Source: Pseudomonas sp. ANT_H12B
Lineage (GTDB): Bacteria > Pseudomonadota > Gammaproteobacteria > Pseudomonadales > Pseudomonadaceae
Direction of reading: 5' to 3'
DNA length: 64,000 nt
Assembly: GCF_008369325.1 (NCBI RefSeq)
Contig: NZ_VOBI01000019.1
Location: 1-64,000 of the forward strand
The position numbers were made by a program, and so were the translations under genes. Within the stretch, counting starts at the first letter, position 1. Each line of letters starts with the position of its first letter. Positions 9,147 to 15,975 of this stretch are shown piece by piece. The notes below the pieces were generated by a model. It searched no databases. It had not been told where the DNA came from and saw nothing but the letters and a program-made list of their open reading frames with translations.

Positions 9147-9611
9147 ATGACACCCTTTGGCCTTGTTTATACCCTGCATGTACTGTCAGCCCTAGTGTGG
9201 GTCGGCGGAATGTTTTTCGCCTGGATGGTCTTGCGCCCCGCGGCAATGAAGGCTTTGGAAGGCCCTGCCCGTTTGCAGTTGTGGGTAGAAGTGTTTCAGG
9301 GTTTTTTCCGCTGGGTCTGGGTCGCGGTGGTGTTGTTGCCGATCAGCGGCGTGGGCATGATTCATTTGCAGTACAGCGGTTTTGAAGCGGCACCGCGGTA
9401 TGTGCAGGTAATGATGGGGTTGTACGTGGTGATGACCGCGCTGTTTATCCGGATTCAGGCGTTGTTATTGCCGGAGTTGCGCACGGCAGTGGCGGCGCAG
9501 GACTGGCCGACCGGGGCTGCTACGCTTGGGAAAATTCGCAAGTTGGTGGGGATTAACCTGATTGTCGGGTTGGTGCTGGTGGCGATCGCTGCGGCTCGGC
9601 CGATGTTTTAG
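9147..9611 (+). CDS. CopD-family integral membrane protein
   Basis: The 154-residue product has four predicted membrane segments, starting with LVYTLHVLSALVWVGGMFFAW, in which the histidine and the WVGG motif are typical of CopD/YozB-like proteins. The family includes copper-uptake proteins and haem-binding relatives; a copper or haem role here is only suggested. The ATG at 9147 has ACGGAGTAACCCA upstream. A palindromic repeat follows 8 bases after the stop. Confidence 0.8.
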   Translation: MTPFGLVYTLHVLSALVWVGGMFFAWMVLRPAAMKALEGPARLQLWVEVFQGFFRWVWVAVVLLPISGVGMIHLQYSGFEAAPRYVQVMMGLYVVMTALFIRIQALLLPELRTAVAAQDWPTGAATLGKIRKLVGINLIVGLVLVAIAAARPMF

Positions 9612-9619
9612 GGCTTCAT

Positions 9620-9650
9620 GATCGTTCCCACGCAGAGCGTGGGAACGATC
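9620..9650. repeat. palindromic repeat, GATCGTTCCCACGC family
   Basis: A perfect 14-bp inverted repeat GATCGTTCCCACGC with loop AGA sits between two convergent genes and can double as a hairpin that stops both transcripts. The identical 31-base unit occurs at 21332-21362, and related forms occur near 15765, 18441 and 53821. Confidence 0.9.
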
Positions 9651-9660
9651 AGTTACAGGG

Positions 9661-10418
9661 TTACAACCTTTGGACGGTCACCGAACCCGCCGCACCCGCA
9701 GGTCCGGGCTGGCCGTCAGCACCTGGACGGCCGCTCTTGCCGCCATCGGCCTTGTAGACGAAACAGCCCTTGGCTTTACCGCCCGCCCCCGGCTTGCCGC
9801 CAGGCCCCGCGATACCACCGGCACCGCCGGCCACCTGGACCTTGATCTGTTCCGCCGGATAATCACTTGGCACTGCCAACCGTACAGTGCCCCGGGCGCA
9901 CCCGGTTGGCCGTCGCTGCCATTACTGCCATCGGCACCGCGACCGGCCTGGCCCCACGTGCAACCCGGTGGCTGACCGTTGGCGCCGTCGAGGCCGACGA
10001 ATCCCGGCGCACCCGCACCACCGCGCGCGTCTACCAACAATTGCGGCGCGCTTAGTGCTTTGATCTGCACATTCAAATTGCGCCCGGAGCGGGCAGCCTT
10101 GAGGTAAGTCCCCGGCGCACCTCGAGCCGTGATCTGGCTGCCTTCAGACAACTCTGCACGACTGACCTTCAGCTCCAGCGCCTGTTCGCCCGGCACGATA
10201 GCGATCCGCGCTTCACGGCCCAGATGCAATTCGCCGATGGTGACTTCGGTCACGTTCGAAGGAATCAGCAACGTGCCGTAATCGGCGACTTCCAGGCGTT
10301 CCAGCTGCAAAGTGCTGGCGGTGTTGGGCAAGCGCATCAGCGAGTTGGTTTCGACGCTCACCACCTGTGCGCAGGCCAATGGGCTGATGAGTGCGGCAAG
10401 CAGACAGAGTTTACGCAT
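9661..10418 (-). pseudogene. secreted collagen-like protein, frameshifted
   Basis: The N-terminal part (10418 down to about 9880) encodes a Sec signal (MRKLCLLAALISPLACA), a beta-rich domain of about 120 residues, and Gly-X-Y triplets (RGGAGAPGFVGLDGANG, GSDGQPGAPGA). After GALYG near 9881 this frame turns into an Arg-rich non-collagen tail that ends at 9678. The collagen-like reading resumes in the next frame (VPSDYPAEQIKVQVAGGAGG, KPGAGGKAKGC, RPGADGQPGPAGAAG) and ends at 9661. Adding one T to the TT at about 9878-9879 would give a single continuous product of about 252 residues. The break is therefore a one-base deletion, a sequencing error, or less likely programmed slippage. The first 8 bases overlap the DUF1145 gene. 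Confidence 0.8.
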
Positions 10419-10686
10419 GGGAAGCCTTAGGTGCGGGAGCCGGGATGGTTTGCAGGTGGAAAACGCCGAAGAAGAGGATCTTCAGGCGATCACGCCAAGG
10501 ATTGGCGCGACCTCTGAGGCTGCGGAAGCAGAACACCGCCTCAAGCAGATGAAGGGATGCCAACAGAATGCCGGCCAGATCGACCAACAGGCGCAGCGGA
10601 TTGACAAACGGCATGAGCTGATTGGCCAGCACCACCAGCCAGAACAACAGGGTCAACAGCTTTCCCAGCCCCCAAAACACCTTCAT
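10411..10686 (-). CDS. DUF1145 small membrane protein
   Basis: The 91-residue product has three hydrophobic segments (LLTLLFWLVVLANQLMPF, LLVDLAGILLASLHLLEAVF, DRLKILFFGVFHLQTI), a layout I recognise as the DUF1145 family. Its function is unknown. It ends by overlapping the start of the collagen-like gene by 8 bases, so translation of the two may be coupled. Confidence 0.75.
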   Translation of the reverse strand: MKVFWGLGKLLTLLFWLVVLANQLMPFVNPLRLLVDLAGILLASLHLLEAVFCFRSLRGRANPWRDRLKILFFGVFHLQTIPAPAPKASHA

Positions 10687-10834
10687 ACGCTCCCCCGATG
10701 AGAATTATTCTTTGCGCGCACAGTAACGGCTTACACGCGAGATAAGCCAGAGGGCAACAGAAAATTCTTCATGGAGGCCGCCGAAAGGCCGTCGGAGCAA
10801 CCGCAATCGTTGTCCGATGGCTCTATCACGGGGT

Positions 10835-11548
10835 TCAGCGATTGATGTGCAATTCCACCCGGCGGTTTTGCGCTCGTCCTTCGTCCGTTTCGTTGTCGGC
10901 CACAGGCTGACTTTCGCCCTTGCCTTCACTGGTGAGTTTGTTCGACGCCAGGCCCTGGCTCAACAGGTAGGCCGCCACGCTACTGGCGCGACGTTCCGAG
11001 AGTGCCTGGTTATAGGCATCCGTGCCTTGGCTGTCGGTATGACCCACGACCTTGATGCTCACCACATCGGCGTTTTGCAGTTTGGCCATCAGCGAATCCA
11101 GCTGACTCTGCGCGGCGGGACTCAGGTCGGACTTGTTGAAGGCAAACAGCACGTCACTGGGCAGGGAGATGACTTCGGGTTGCACAGGTTCGACAGGTTT
11201 TACGCTGACCGGGTACTGCGGCAACGGACAACCGTGATGCTCGACAGGTGTATTGGCGGGCGTATCAGAGCAACGATCACGTCGATCGAAGACGCCATCG
11301 TCGTCTTCATCGCCATCCTGGGCGTAACAGATCAAGCCGCCGGACAAGATTCCGAGCGCTGCTCCGCCGGCCGCCCAACCGCTACTTTGCAGAGCGCCCA
11401 GACCTCCACCGACCAGTCCGCCAATGACGCTGCAGATCGGCCAGGTACGTTGATTGAGGGGGGCAGTGCCATCGCTGTGAGTAGCGCAGCCGGTCAACAG
11501 GCTGCCAAGCAGCAGAACCGGCAAGACGGTCCTTGTGAGTACGCTCAT
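10835..11548 (-). CDS. OmpA-family lipoprotein with calcium-type repeat (paralogue 1)
   Basis: The ATG at 11548 has GGAGCTTTCACC in front. The 237-residue product has a lipobox (LLTGC at about residue 21) and a small Gly-rich segment that may span or insert into the membrane (VIGGLVGGGLGALQSSG). A thrombospondin type-3-like acidic repeat follows (DGDEDDDGVFDRRDRCSDTP), then an OmpA C-terminal domain with HTDSQGTDAYNQALSERRA and AQNRRVELHIN for peptidoglycan binding. It probably tethers the outer membrane to the wall. The next gene upstream encodes a close paralogue with the same four parts in order, so the pair arose by tandem duplication. Confidence 0.9.
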   Translation of the reverse strand: MSVLTRTVLPVLLLGSLLTGCATHSDGTAPLNQRTWPICSVIGGLVGGGLGALQSSGWAAGGAALGILSGGLICYAQDGDEDDDGVFDRRDRCSDTPANTPVEHHGCPLPQYPVSVKPVEPVQPEVISLPSDVLFAFNKSDLSPAAQSQLDSLMAKLQNADVVSIKVVGHTDSQGTDAYNQALSERRASSVAAYLLSQGLASNKLTSEGKGESQPVADNETDEGRAQNRRVELHINR

Positions 11549-11639
11549 GGTGAAAGCTCCTGTATTACCGGCCAATACCGGTTACACAGGAGTAAAGACC
11601 CGCATCCGCGACTGCACAAGCCGCGGAGCGCGCGGGGGG

Positions 11640-12335
11640 TTAGCGGTTGATTTTGATTTCCGTGCGACGGTTCAGCGCACGGCCGTCAGCGGTTTTGTTA
11701 TCGGCTACCGGCTGGCTTTCACCGGCACCGGCCACGGACACGAAGCTGCTGCGTGGTACGCCTTGGGAAATCAGATAATCCACGACAGAGTGGGCGCGTT
11801 TATCCGACAGTTTCTGGTTGTAGGCATCACTGCCCACGCTGTCGGTATGACCGGTCACGGTCAATTGGGCTGAGGCGGCTTCCTGTTTCAGGCGCGTGGC
11901 GATGGTGTTGAGCACATCTTTATCAGAAGGGGTCAGCGTGGCTTTGTCGAACTGGAAGTGCACATCGCGGATGACAATGACTTCTTCCTTGACGACAACG
12001 GCCTCTTCGACCACTGGCGCAGGCACGGGTGGAGGGCAACCATCGGCATCGACCTGCACGCCTCTAGGCGTACCCGGGCACTTGTCGCGGCTGTCCGGTA
12101 CACCATCGCCGTCTTCATCGCCATCACCGTGAACCCAGCAATAGGCCGCAGCCGTGCCGCCGACGATCAACGCGCCATACCCTGCCCATGCCGAGCTCTC
12201 GGTCGCGCCGAGACCTGCACCCACGACACCACCGACCGCCGCACAGGTCGGCCAGTCGGTTTTCTGCAAACCTGCGCAACCAGTCAACACACTGGTTAGC
12301 AGAACCAAGGGTAATGCTGTGCGAACTATGCTCAT
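11640..12335 (-). CDS. OmpA-family lipoprotein with calcium-type repeat (paralogue 2)
   Basis: This 231-residue product repeats the layout of its downstream neighbour: lipobox LTGC (Cys about residue 20), glycine-rich segment VGGVVGAGLGATESS, acidic repeat DGDEDGDGVPDSRDKCPGTP, and an OmpA domain with TGHTDSVGSDAYNQKLSDKRA and LNRRTEIKIN. The acidic repeat resembles calcium-binding thrombospondin type-3 repeats of OprF-like porins. Both genes read the same way, with 91 bases between them, and can form an operon. Calcium binding is inferred from the motif only. Confidence 0.9.
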   Translation of the reverse strand: MSIVRTALPLVLLTSVLTGCAGLQKTDWPTCAAVGGVVGAGLGATESSAWAGYGALIVGGTAAAYCWVHGDGDEDGDGVPDSRDKCPGTPRGVQVDADGCPPPVPAPVVEEAVVVKEEVIVIRDVHFQFDKATLTPSDKDVLNTIATRLKQEAASAQLTVTGHTDSVGSDAYNQKLSDKRAHSVVDYLISQGVPRSSFVSVAGAGESQPVADNKTADGRALNRRTEIKINR

Positions 12336-12525
12336 CTAGTTTTCTCCTGAGGGGATCGGCTTAGAACCGATTCAGGTAGTAAAGACCCGAGTTTTAATCT
12401 CCGCCAGCAATAGGCCACGGCTGTTTTACCCCGTATTCACGGCAGATCGGCGATTTTGGCTGAATGCCGCTCTAGGCCCGGACGTTTGGGCAGGCTAGTC
12501 TTGGCGCTCTGATTGAGGATCTTTG

Positions 12526-13023
12526 ATGATTGCAGGTATTTCTTCGCGCACGCCCCAGCAGGCGTTGGCCGCATTGCTTGATCGTTACGCCCCCGCGCGT
12601 CTGCTGCTGATAGGCGCCAGTGAGTTTCCCGCGCTGGAAGCCTTCAAACTCGCGCACCCGGACACTAGTGTCGCCTTCGCTGCACCCGGGCCATTGCCTG
12701 TCGAACTGGCGGCACGACGGTTCGACCTGGCGCTGGTGGTCGATTGCCTGGAACATTTACCCAAGCGCGATGGCCTGAACCTGTTAGGCGGGATCCGAAA
12801 CCTCAATGCCAGTCGCATTGCGGTACTCGCGGATTTACCGGCAAGCGGCTGGCAGGAGACCGATTTTTTCTCCCTGGCCCTGCAAGCCAGCGAACGCTTC
12901 CAGCGCGACGATCAAGTGCTGACGCTGTTCACCTATGATCTGCTTGACTACAAACAGGTACCCGATTGGCTCAACTCACGGTTTTGGGCCAATCCGGAAA
13001 ACTTCGGGAAATACTGGTGGTAA
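12526..13023 (+). CDS. DUF6231-like protein with a degenerate methyltransferase-like fold
   Basis: The ATG at 12526 has GAGGATC 4 bases upstream and is better than the TTG just before it. The 165-residue product has a Rossmann-like start (ALLDRYAPARLLLIGASEFPALEAF) and a second acidic strand (RFDLALVVDCLEHLPKRDG), as seen in SAM methyltransferases, but without a clear glycine-rich SAM loop. I recall such proteins as DUF6231 in Pseudomonas; the function is unknown. It heads a plus-strand cluster and is followed after 3 bases by the YchJ-like gene. Confidence 0.7.
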   Translation: MIAGISSRTPQQALAALLDRYAPARLLLIGASEFPALEAFKLAHPDTSVAFAAPGPLPVELAARRFDLALVVDCLEHLPKRDGLNLLGGIRNLNASRIAVLADLPASGWQETDFFSLALQASERFQRDDQVLTLFTYDLLDYKQVPDWLNSRFWANPENFGKYWW

Positions 13024-13026
13024 CGC

Positions 13027-13503
13027 ATGAGTACATCTATTTGCCCTTGCGGCAGCGGCACCCTGCTCGATGCCTGCTGCGGTCATTACCACGCCGGACA
13101 TCCGGCGCCCTGCGCAGAAGCCTTGATGCGTTCGCGCTACAGCGCTTATGTGCTGGGGCTGATCGACTATCTGGTGGCGACCACCCTGCCCGCGCAACAG
13201 ACGGGTCTGGATCGTCAGTCCATCAGCGACTGGAGCGCCCAAAGCACCTGGCTGGGTCTTGAGGTGGAAAGCTCCGAAGTGCTCGGCGGTCAGCCGGAAC
13301 ACGCCTTCGTGACCTTCACCGCGCGCTGGCATGACGGCAGCGGCGAGCACAGCCACCGCGAGCGTTCATCGTTTGTTCAGAACGCCGGGCATTGGTACTT
13401 CATCGACCCCACCGTACAACTCAAGGCCGGGCGCAACGACGCATGCCCTTGCGCCAGCGGACAGAAATTCAAGAAGTGTTGCGCGGGGTATTTCGGCAGT
13501 TGA
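13027..13503 (+). CDS. YchJ/UPF0225-family SEC-C zinc-binding protein
   Basis: The 158-residue product has a zinc-binding SEC-C motif at each end: CPCGSGTLLDACCGHY at residues 6-21 and CPCASGQKFKKCC near the C-terminus. The middle is an NTF2-like domain with EALMRSRYSAYVLGLIDYL and WHDGSGEHSHRERSSF. That arrangement is diagnostic of the YchJ family, whose biochemical role is not settled. It lies 3 bases after the previous gene, and the cluster ends with a second, smaller SEC-C protein. Confidence 0.9.
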   Translation: MSTSICPCGSGTLLDACCGHYHAGHPAPCAEALMRSRYSAYVLGLIDYLVATTLPAQQTGLDRQSISDWSAQSTWLGLEVESSEVLGGQPEHAFVTFTARWHDGSGEHSHRERSSFVQNAGHWYFIDPTVQLKAGRNDACPCASGQKFKKCCAGYFGS

Positions 13504-13508
13504 GTGAC

Positions 13509-13547
13509 CTGTAGCAACTGCCGAAGGCTGCGTTCGGCTGCTACAAG
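13509..13547. repeat. GTAGCA-type palindromic repeat
   Basis: TGTAGCAACTGCCGAAGGCTGCG pairs imperfectly with CGTTCGGCTGCTACA in the gap between the YchJ-like and LEA-like genes. This is the third palindrome type in the window, distinct from the GATCGTTCCC and GCGAGCAGG families. It lies just in front of the ribosome binding site GGGAGGAACATCACC of the next gene. Confidence 0.7.
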
Positions 13548-13561
13548 GGAGGAACATCACC

Positions 13562-14056
13562 ATGGCCACCCAACGGCGCGCCTTACAGATGTTTGCCTTG
13601 CTCCTGTTTCTCGGGCTCGGCGGCTGTGCGTCATGGTTCAGCGACGATGCGCCGGACCCTCAAGTGCATCTGGTCAAGGTCGAAGTCGTCCAGGCCAAAC
13701 TGATGCAGCAACGATTCCTCCTGCACTTTCGCGTCGACAACCGCAACGACAGTGATCTGACGGTGCGGGGCATTGAGTACCGCATTCACTTGGGCGACAT
13801 ACTGCTGACCGAAGGCGAGCATGAACACTGGTTCACCGTCGGACCCAAGCGCAGTGCCTACTTCAAGGTTCCGATCCGCACCAATCTTTGGCCCAAGGTT
13901 CGGGATCTGATGAAAATGCTGAAAAAATCCGATCAACCCATTCCCTATCGTCTGGAAGGTGAACTCGAAACCGGTTTATTCATCGCGCACTACGTGCACC
14001 TGGCGCGCAATGGCGTGATAATCCCCGCCGATTTAATTCCGGAGCAAAACCGATGA
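13562..14056 (+). CDS. LEA type 2 family lipoprotein
   Basis: The 164-residue product has a lipobox (LGLGGC, Cys about residue 22) and then a single beta-sandwich of the late-embryogenesis-abundant type 2 (LEA14/WHy) class: HLVKVEVVQAKLMQQRFLLHFRVDNRNDSDLTVRGI is the typical strand pair with the RVDN core. Such periplasmic lipoproteins are common in pseudomonads and their role is unknown. Its last 4 bases overlap the start of the next gene (ATGA), so the two are translationally coupled. Confidence 0.85.
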   Translation: MATQRRALQMFALLLFLGLGGCASWFSDDAPDPQVHLVKVEVVQAKLMQQRFLLHFRVDNRNDSDLTVRGIEYRIHLGDILLTEGEHEHWFTVGPKRSAYFKVPIRTNLWPKVRDLMKMLKKSDQPIPYRLEGELETGLFIAHYVHLARNGVIIPADLIPEQNR

Positions 14057-14262
14057 CCCAGCAACCCCATGTCCATGGCCCTGACTGCAATCACGATCAT
14101 GACCATCACGAACACCATGATCACGACCATGGCCATGTCCACGGCCCGAACTGCGGCCACGCCCACCAGGAACCGGTGCGCAATGCCCTGAAAGACGTCG
14201 GCCGCAACGATCCTTGCCCCTGCGGCAATGGCAAAAAATTCAAGAAGTGCCACGGCGCTTGA
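14053..14262 (+). CDS. small His-rich SEC-C zinc-binding protein
   Basis: The 69-residue product has two parts. Residues 1-38 are a His/Asp-rich metal-binding stretch (HVHGPDCNHDHDHHEHHDH and a near-repeat VHGPNCGHAHQE). Residues 50-69 are a SEC-C motif (NDPCPCGNGKKFKKCHG), which binds one zinc ion. The combination suggests a zinc or nickel storage or delivery role, which is inference. It overlaps the LEA-like gene by 4 bases and shares the SEC-C module with the YchJ-like protein two genes upstream. Confidence 0.88.
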   Translation: MTQQPHVHGPDCNHDHDHHEHHDHDHGHVHGPNCGHAHQEPVRNALKDVGRNDPCPCGNGKKFKKCHGA

Positions 14263-14299
14263 TGCTTCGGGTGGAGATTATCTTCGCCTGTTGAATCGC

Positions 14300-14395
14300 C
14301 TTCGCGAGCAGGCTCGCTCCCACATTTGAATTGCGCCAGGCCCAATTTTGCGGCCACTGCAAATCCTCTGTGGGAGCGGGCTTGCCCGCGAAGAG
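14300..14395. repeat. pair of GCGAGC-family palindromes
   Basis: CGCCTTCGCGAGCAGGCTCGCTCCCACA at the left is matched in inverted sense by TGTGGGAGCGGGCTTGCCCGCGAAGAG at the right. Each arm is itself a small palindrome, and together they form the usual two-headed REP arrangement. It lies between convergent genes. Confidence 0.85.
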
Positions 14396-14411
14396 GCTCT
14401 CAAAGTCACCC

Positions 14412-14987
14412 TCACTTCAGGATCTGCCCAGCGCTCACGACCGTCGCGTATTCGCCCTGTAGATTACCCAGCGACATCGCATGCACTTCCTCGGCTGTAT
14501 GGGTTTTACCAAAGTAGTCAGCCTTGTCGAAGGTAAAACACGCATCCGCCACGACCCACGTTTCAAACCCCAGATTCCCGGCCGTTCGCGCCGTGGATTC
14601 CACTGAGTTGTGGGTCGCTACGCCGACAATGACCAACTGATCGATCCCCGCCTCTCGCAAACTTTTCTCAAGCCCCGTGGCACAAAACGCATCCGGGACC
14701 TGCTTCTGAATCAGTTGCTCACCAGTCTGTGGCTGAAACCGCTCCTGAAATTCCACCCCCGATTGTTGCGGCCAGAACACTGAGTCAGGTGAACGGGACA
14801 GGTGCTGCACATGAATGACCGGTCGCCCGGTTCGACGCCAATGCGTTAGCAAATCGAGGATCCGCTGCTCGGCCTGAAGATTATTTCGACGACCGAGTTT
14901 GGGATGCAGAATGCCCTTTTGTTGATCGATGACGATCAGTGCCGCGTTTGTTTTGAGCTCCATGCCGGTTTTTCTCATGCTGGCCAT
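14412..14987 (-). CDS. isochorismatase-fold hydrolase with Ser in the nucleophile position
   Basis: The 191-residue product has the isochorismatase/cysteine-hydrolase fold: ALIVIDQQKGIL carries the catalytic Asp, and QKQVPDAFCATGLEKSL is the region of the catalytic Lys. The nucleophile loop reads VGVATHNSVESTAR, where most nicotinamidase-like members have Cys at the Ser position. It may therefore be an isochorismatase-like hydrolase that uses Asp-Lys without a thiol, as some phenazine and siderophore enzymes do, or a member with altered chemistry. Two starts are possible: 14987 (GGGGAA upstream, used here) and 14963 (weaker site). Confidence 0.8.
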   Translation of the reverse strand: MASMRKTGMELKTNAALIVIDQQKGILHPKLGRRNNLQAEQRILDLLTHWRRTGRPVIHVQHLSRSPDSVFWPQQSGVEFQERFQPQTGEQLIQKQVPDAFCATGLEKSLREAGIDQLVIVGVATHNSVESTARTAGNLGFETWVVADACFTFDKADYFGKTHTAEEVHAMSLGNLQGEYATVVSAGQILK

Positions 14988-15107
14988 TGAATTCCCCGCA
15001 CTTCAGCATCACCTCTTCCTACAGGCAAGCTATCGACGCAAACAGGACGACCTGATGCCGGCGTTTGCTGTCCGCAAGTAACGACGTCTCTTGATTTGGA
15101 GTACTCC

Positions 15108-15752
15108 ATGATCGACCTGTATTACTGGACCACCCCCAACGGCCACAAAATCTCGATATTCCTGGAAGAAGCCGGCCTGTCGTACAACGTGCATCCGATC
15201 AACATCAGCCAGAACGACCAGTTCAAACCCGACTTTCTGAAAATCTCCCCGAACAACAAAATCCCGGCCATTGTCGATCCCGAACCGGCCGATGGCGGTG
15301 AGCCGTTGGCGCTGTTCGAGTCCGGCGCGATTTTGCTGTACCTGGCGGAGAAAACCGGCAAGTTCCTGCCCAAAGACCTGCGCGGTCGCCAGCAAGCACT
15401 GCAATGGTTGTTCTGGCAAATGGGCGGGCTGGGGCCGATGGCCGGGCAGAATCATCACTTCAGCCAGTTCGCCCCGGAGAAAATCCCTTACGCGATCAAG
15501 CGCTACATCGATGAGACCGCTCGTTTATATGGGGTTCTGGACAAGCAACTGGCGAATAACGACTTTGTCGCCGGCAGCGAGTACAGCATTGCCGACATGG
15601 CGATCTACCCGTGGATCGTTTCCCACAAGTGGCAGAGCCAGAACCTGGAAGACTTCCCTAACGTGCTGCGCTGGTTCACTCACATCCAGAACCGCCCGGC
15701 GACAGTGAAGGCGTATGCGCTGGTGGCCAAAATCAACCCGCCTAAATCCTGA
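15108..15752 (+). CDS. glutathione S-transferase (YghU/Ure2-like class)
   Basis: The start is ATG 15108, with TTGGAG 8 bases before it. The 214-residue product has a thioredoxin-fold N-terminal domain (LYYWTTPNGHKISIFLEEAG, NNKIPAIVD, FESGAILLYLAEKTGKFLP) and an all-helical C-terminal domain from about residue 88 (LQWLFWQMGGLGPMAGQ, YSIADMAIYPWI). The TTPNGHKI start and GGLGPM motif are typical of the nu-class or Ure2p-like bacterial GSTs, which have disulphide-bond reductase activity toward organic peroxides. The substrate here is unknown. Confidence 0.92.
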   Translation: MIDLYYWTTPNGHKISIFLEEAGLSYNVHPINISQNDQFKPDFLKISPNNKIPAIVDPEPADGGEPLALFESGAILLYLAEKTGKFLPKDLRGRQQALQWLFWQMGGLGPMAGQNHHFSQFAPEKIPYAIKRYIDETARLYGVLDKQLANNDFVAGSEYSIADMAIYPWIVSHKWQSQNLEDFPNVLRWFTHIQNRPATVKAYALVAKINPPKS

Positions 15753-15764
15753 CCCGTTCTCCCG

Positions 15765-15872
15765 AGCACCCACGCTCTGCGTGGGCGGCCTCGACGGACG
15801 CTCTGCGTTCGGCTGTGGATGGCACGCGGAGCGTCCCGGGCTGCATTCCCACGCAGAGCGTGGGAATGATCA
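15765..15872. repeat. GATCGTTCCC-family composite repeat
   Basis: CCCACGCTCTGCGTGGG at the left, a second palindromic core around GACGCTCTGCGTTCGGC and GGCACGCGGAGCGTCCC in the middle, and ATTCCCACGCAGAGCGTGGGAAT at the right make up a three-part element. It separates the GST from the penicillin acylase gene and is related to the units near 18441 and 53821. Confidence 0.8.
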
Positions 15873-15975
15873 GCGACAGACAAATCCTGAAATAACCCGA
15901 CACCCCGCTTGCGCGGCCTCCTCCTGCTCTCTAACGTAGCGCCTTTAATGACGCTACCCCCGCAGGAGCTTTGCC

